A stretch of 5,075 nt of DNA. It comes from Candidatus Sifarchaeum subterraneum (lineage in GTDB: Archaea > Asgardarchaeota > Sifarchaeia > Sifarchaeales > Sifarchaeaceae). The position numbers were made by a program, and so were the translations under genes. This document shows, piece after piece, positions 4,601 to 5,075 of the stretch; position 1 is the stretch's first letter; every line of letters begins with the position of its first letter. Location: assembly GCA_016292335.1 (NCBI GenBank), contig JAECRX010000093.1:1-5075 (forward strand), written 5' to 3'. The notes under the pieces are model-generated. The model worked only from the letters and a program-made list of their open reading frames with translations. It had not been told where the DNA came from and ran no database searches.

Positions 4601-4610
4601 GTATATTTTC
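4601..4610 (-). promoter_or_regulatory. Candidate TATA box of the unknown 274-residue gene
   Basis: The minus strand reads GAAAATATAC, placing a start near 4578 and a leader of about 36 nt. Two further TATA-like strings upstream (TATAAAAA at 4654-4647 and CTTATAAAC at 4642-4634) are alternatives, so the exact box is uncertain. Confidence 0.35.
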
Positions 4611-4680
4611 CTGCTTCTTTATTCAATTCAGAGTTTATAAGTTATCTTTTTATACTAAGAAAATCTGGCAAAGTCAAGTC

Positions 4681-4736
4681 AAAAAAAGTTTTAAAAAGCC
4701 CAAATTGTTTAACCCTGCAAATGATAGACAAAAAAA
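4681..4736 (-). terminator. Oligo-T terminators after the ferredoxin gene
   Basis: On the minus strand, T7 at 4736-4730 lies about 31 nt past the ferredoxin stop, and a further T7 at 4687-4681 follows with another short T run between them. This supports separate transcription of the ferredoxin and the downstream unknown gene. Confidence 0.5.
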
Positions 4737-4766
4737 TAGTTTTTTGAAAGGATGGGTATTGTACAA

Positions 4767-4976
4767 CTATTTTTCCTCGACAGTTATCGCCTCATTAGGA
4801 CATTCATTAACGCATACCATACAGAAAAGGCAGTCATCAATATTGATTGGGTTTGCCTTTTCATTCTCTATTATATAAACTTCGGCTGGGCAAACATCAA
4901 CGCATGTGGCGTTACCATCACATTTATCTTCATCTATTGTTATGATAGTGTCCTCTCCTTCGTATCTCTTATCCAA
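4767..4976 (-). CDS. Two-cluster bacterial-type ferredoxin with Asn at one ligand position
   Basis: The product is a 69-residue soluble electron carrier. The second motif, C49-x2-C52-x2-C55-x3-C59-P, is canonical. The first reads C19-DGN-AT-C25-VDV-C29-P, with Asn22 where the second cysteine would be. By the usual cross-over pattern, C49/C52/C55 plus C29 hold one [4Fe-4S] cluster. C19, position 22, C25 and C59 would hold the other, which is then likely [3Fe-4S] or a labile [4Fe-4S]. Many archaeal ferredoxins have Asp at this position (for example Pyrococcus furiosus Asp14); Asn is less familiar to me. An acidic N-terminal stretch (GEDTIITIDEDK) precedes the clusters. The start is TTG, justified by a perfect SD at 4984-4989. 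Partners are not identifiable; the flavin reductase-like gene is 2.9 kb away. Confidence 0.92.
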   Translation of the reverse strand: MDKRYEGEDTIITIDEDKCDGNATCVDVCPAEVYIIENEKANPINIDDCLFCMVCVNECPNEAITVEEK

Positions 4977-4982
4977 ATTGTG

Positions 4983-4989
4983 ACCTCCT
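4983..4989 (-). promoter_or_regulatory. Strong Shine-Dalgarno site fixing the ferredoxin TTG start
   Basis: The minus strand reads AGGAGGT, with CACAAT between it and the TTG at 4976-4974. It is the strongest SD in the window and may compensate for the weak start codon. Confidence 0.8.
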
Positions 4990-5052
4990 TTTGTACTTTT
5001 GTTTTGAGTTTCATGTATTGTGATCGCTTTCGATTTGGATAATCTTCCGATG

Positions 5053-5067
5053 TTTTAAAATCTTTCG
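5053..5067 (-). promoter_or_regulatory. Probable BRE/TATA of the ferredoxin gene
   Basis: On the minus strand, CGAAAG (5067-5062) is followed by ATTTTAAAA (5061-5053), a good BRE plus A/T-rich TATA-like box. Transcription would start near 5033, giving a leader of about 55 nt. Confidence 0.4.
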
Positions 5068-5075
5068 TTAATAAC

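Noticed and set aside
1329..4976. Flavin reductase and ferredoxin as one functional electron-transfer cluster
   Set aside because: They are on opposite strands and separated by 2.9 kb containing the TFB and an unknown gene, so shared location is not evidence of partnership.
4525..5042. Two overlapping plus-strand open frames of 117 and 96 codons
   Set aside because: They run antisense over the ferredoxin and the start of the unknown gene, lack SDs, and have the Phe/Ser/Ile-rich composition expected of the complement of coding DNA and T tracts.
1..5075. CRISPR array or other regularly spaced repeats
   Set aside because: No direct repeat of 20 bp or more recurs at regular spacing. Only short local inverted repeats and the 75-bp-period coding duplication in the unknown gene were seen.

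Overview
The window comes from an uncultured, A+T-rich archaeon. The clearest sign is a complete archaeal transcription factor B gene. TATA-type promoter boxes, Shine-Dalgarno sites and oligo-T terminators without GC stems agree with this. The lineage cannot be fixed from 5 kb; the factor B would fit an Asgard or other mesophilic archaeal group, but that is a guess. Strong Shine-Dalgarno sites precede most genes, and TTG is used as a start at least twice.

Layout. Positions 1-242 hold the last 68 codons of a tnpB gene (IS200/IS605/IS1341-type RNA-guided nuclease) and the right end of its element, where the omega RNA would finish. A minus-strand gene (392-859) encodes a PPC/DUF296-domain protein. 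Immediately upstream of it, at 937-1042, lies the decayed right end of a second, unrelated tnpB element on the minus strand. The DUF296 gene therefore sits between two transposon right ends that point at each other. A plus-strand flavin reductase-like FMN protein follows (1329-1898). About 700 bp without a convincing protein gene come next (1899-2615). This stretch has one very good archaeal promoter (2081-2097), followed by a string of potential RNA hairpins and a possible 23-codon leaderless reading frame. The TFB gene (2616-3575) has its own SD, a probable TATA box and a palindrome upstream. Converging on it from the right are an unrecognised 274-residue protein (3718-4542, minus) and a 69-residue ferredoxin (4767-4976, minus) that lacks one cluster cysteine.

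How the genes relate. Nothing here forms a clear operon. Each gene appears to have its own promoter and terminator, strands alternate, and gaps are 140-700 bp. The flavin reductase and ferredoxin both belong to electron transfer but are 2.9 kb apart on opposite strands. The points most worth a second look are the promoter-driven structured region at 2118-2441, the two facing tnpB ends around the DUF296 gene, the Asn-for-Cys ferredoxin, and the unknown protein with a short N-terminal duplication.
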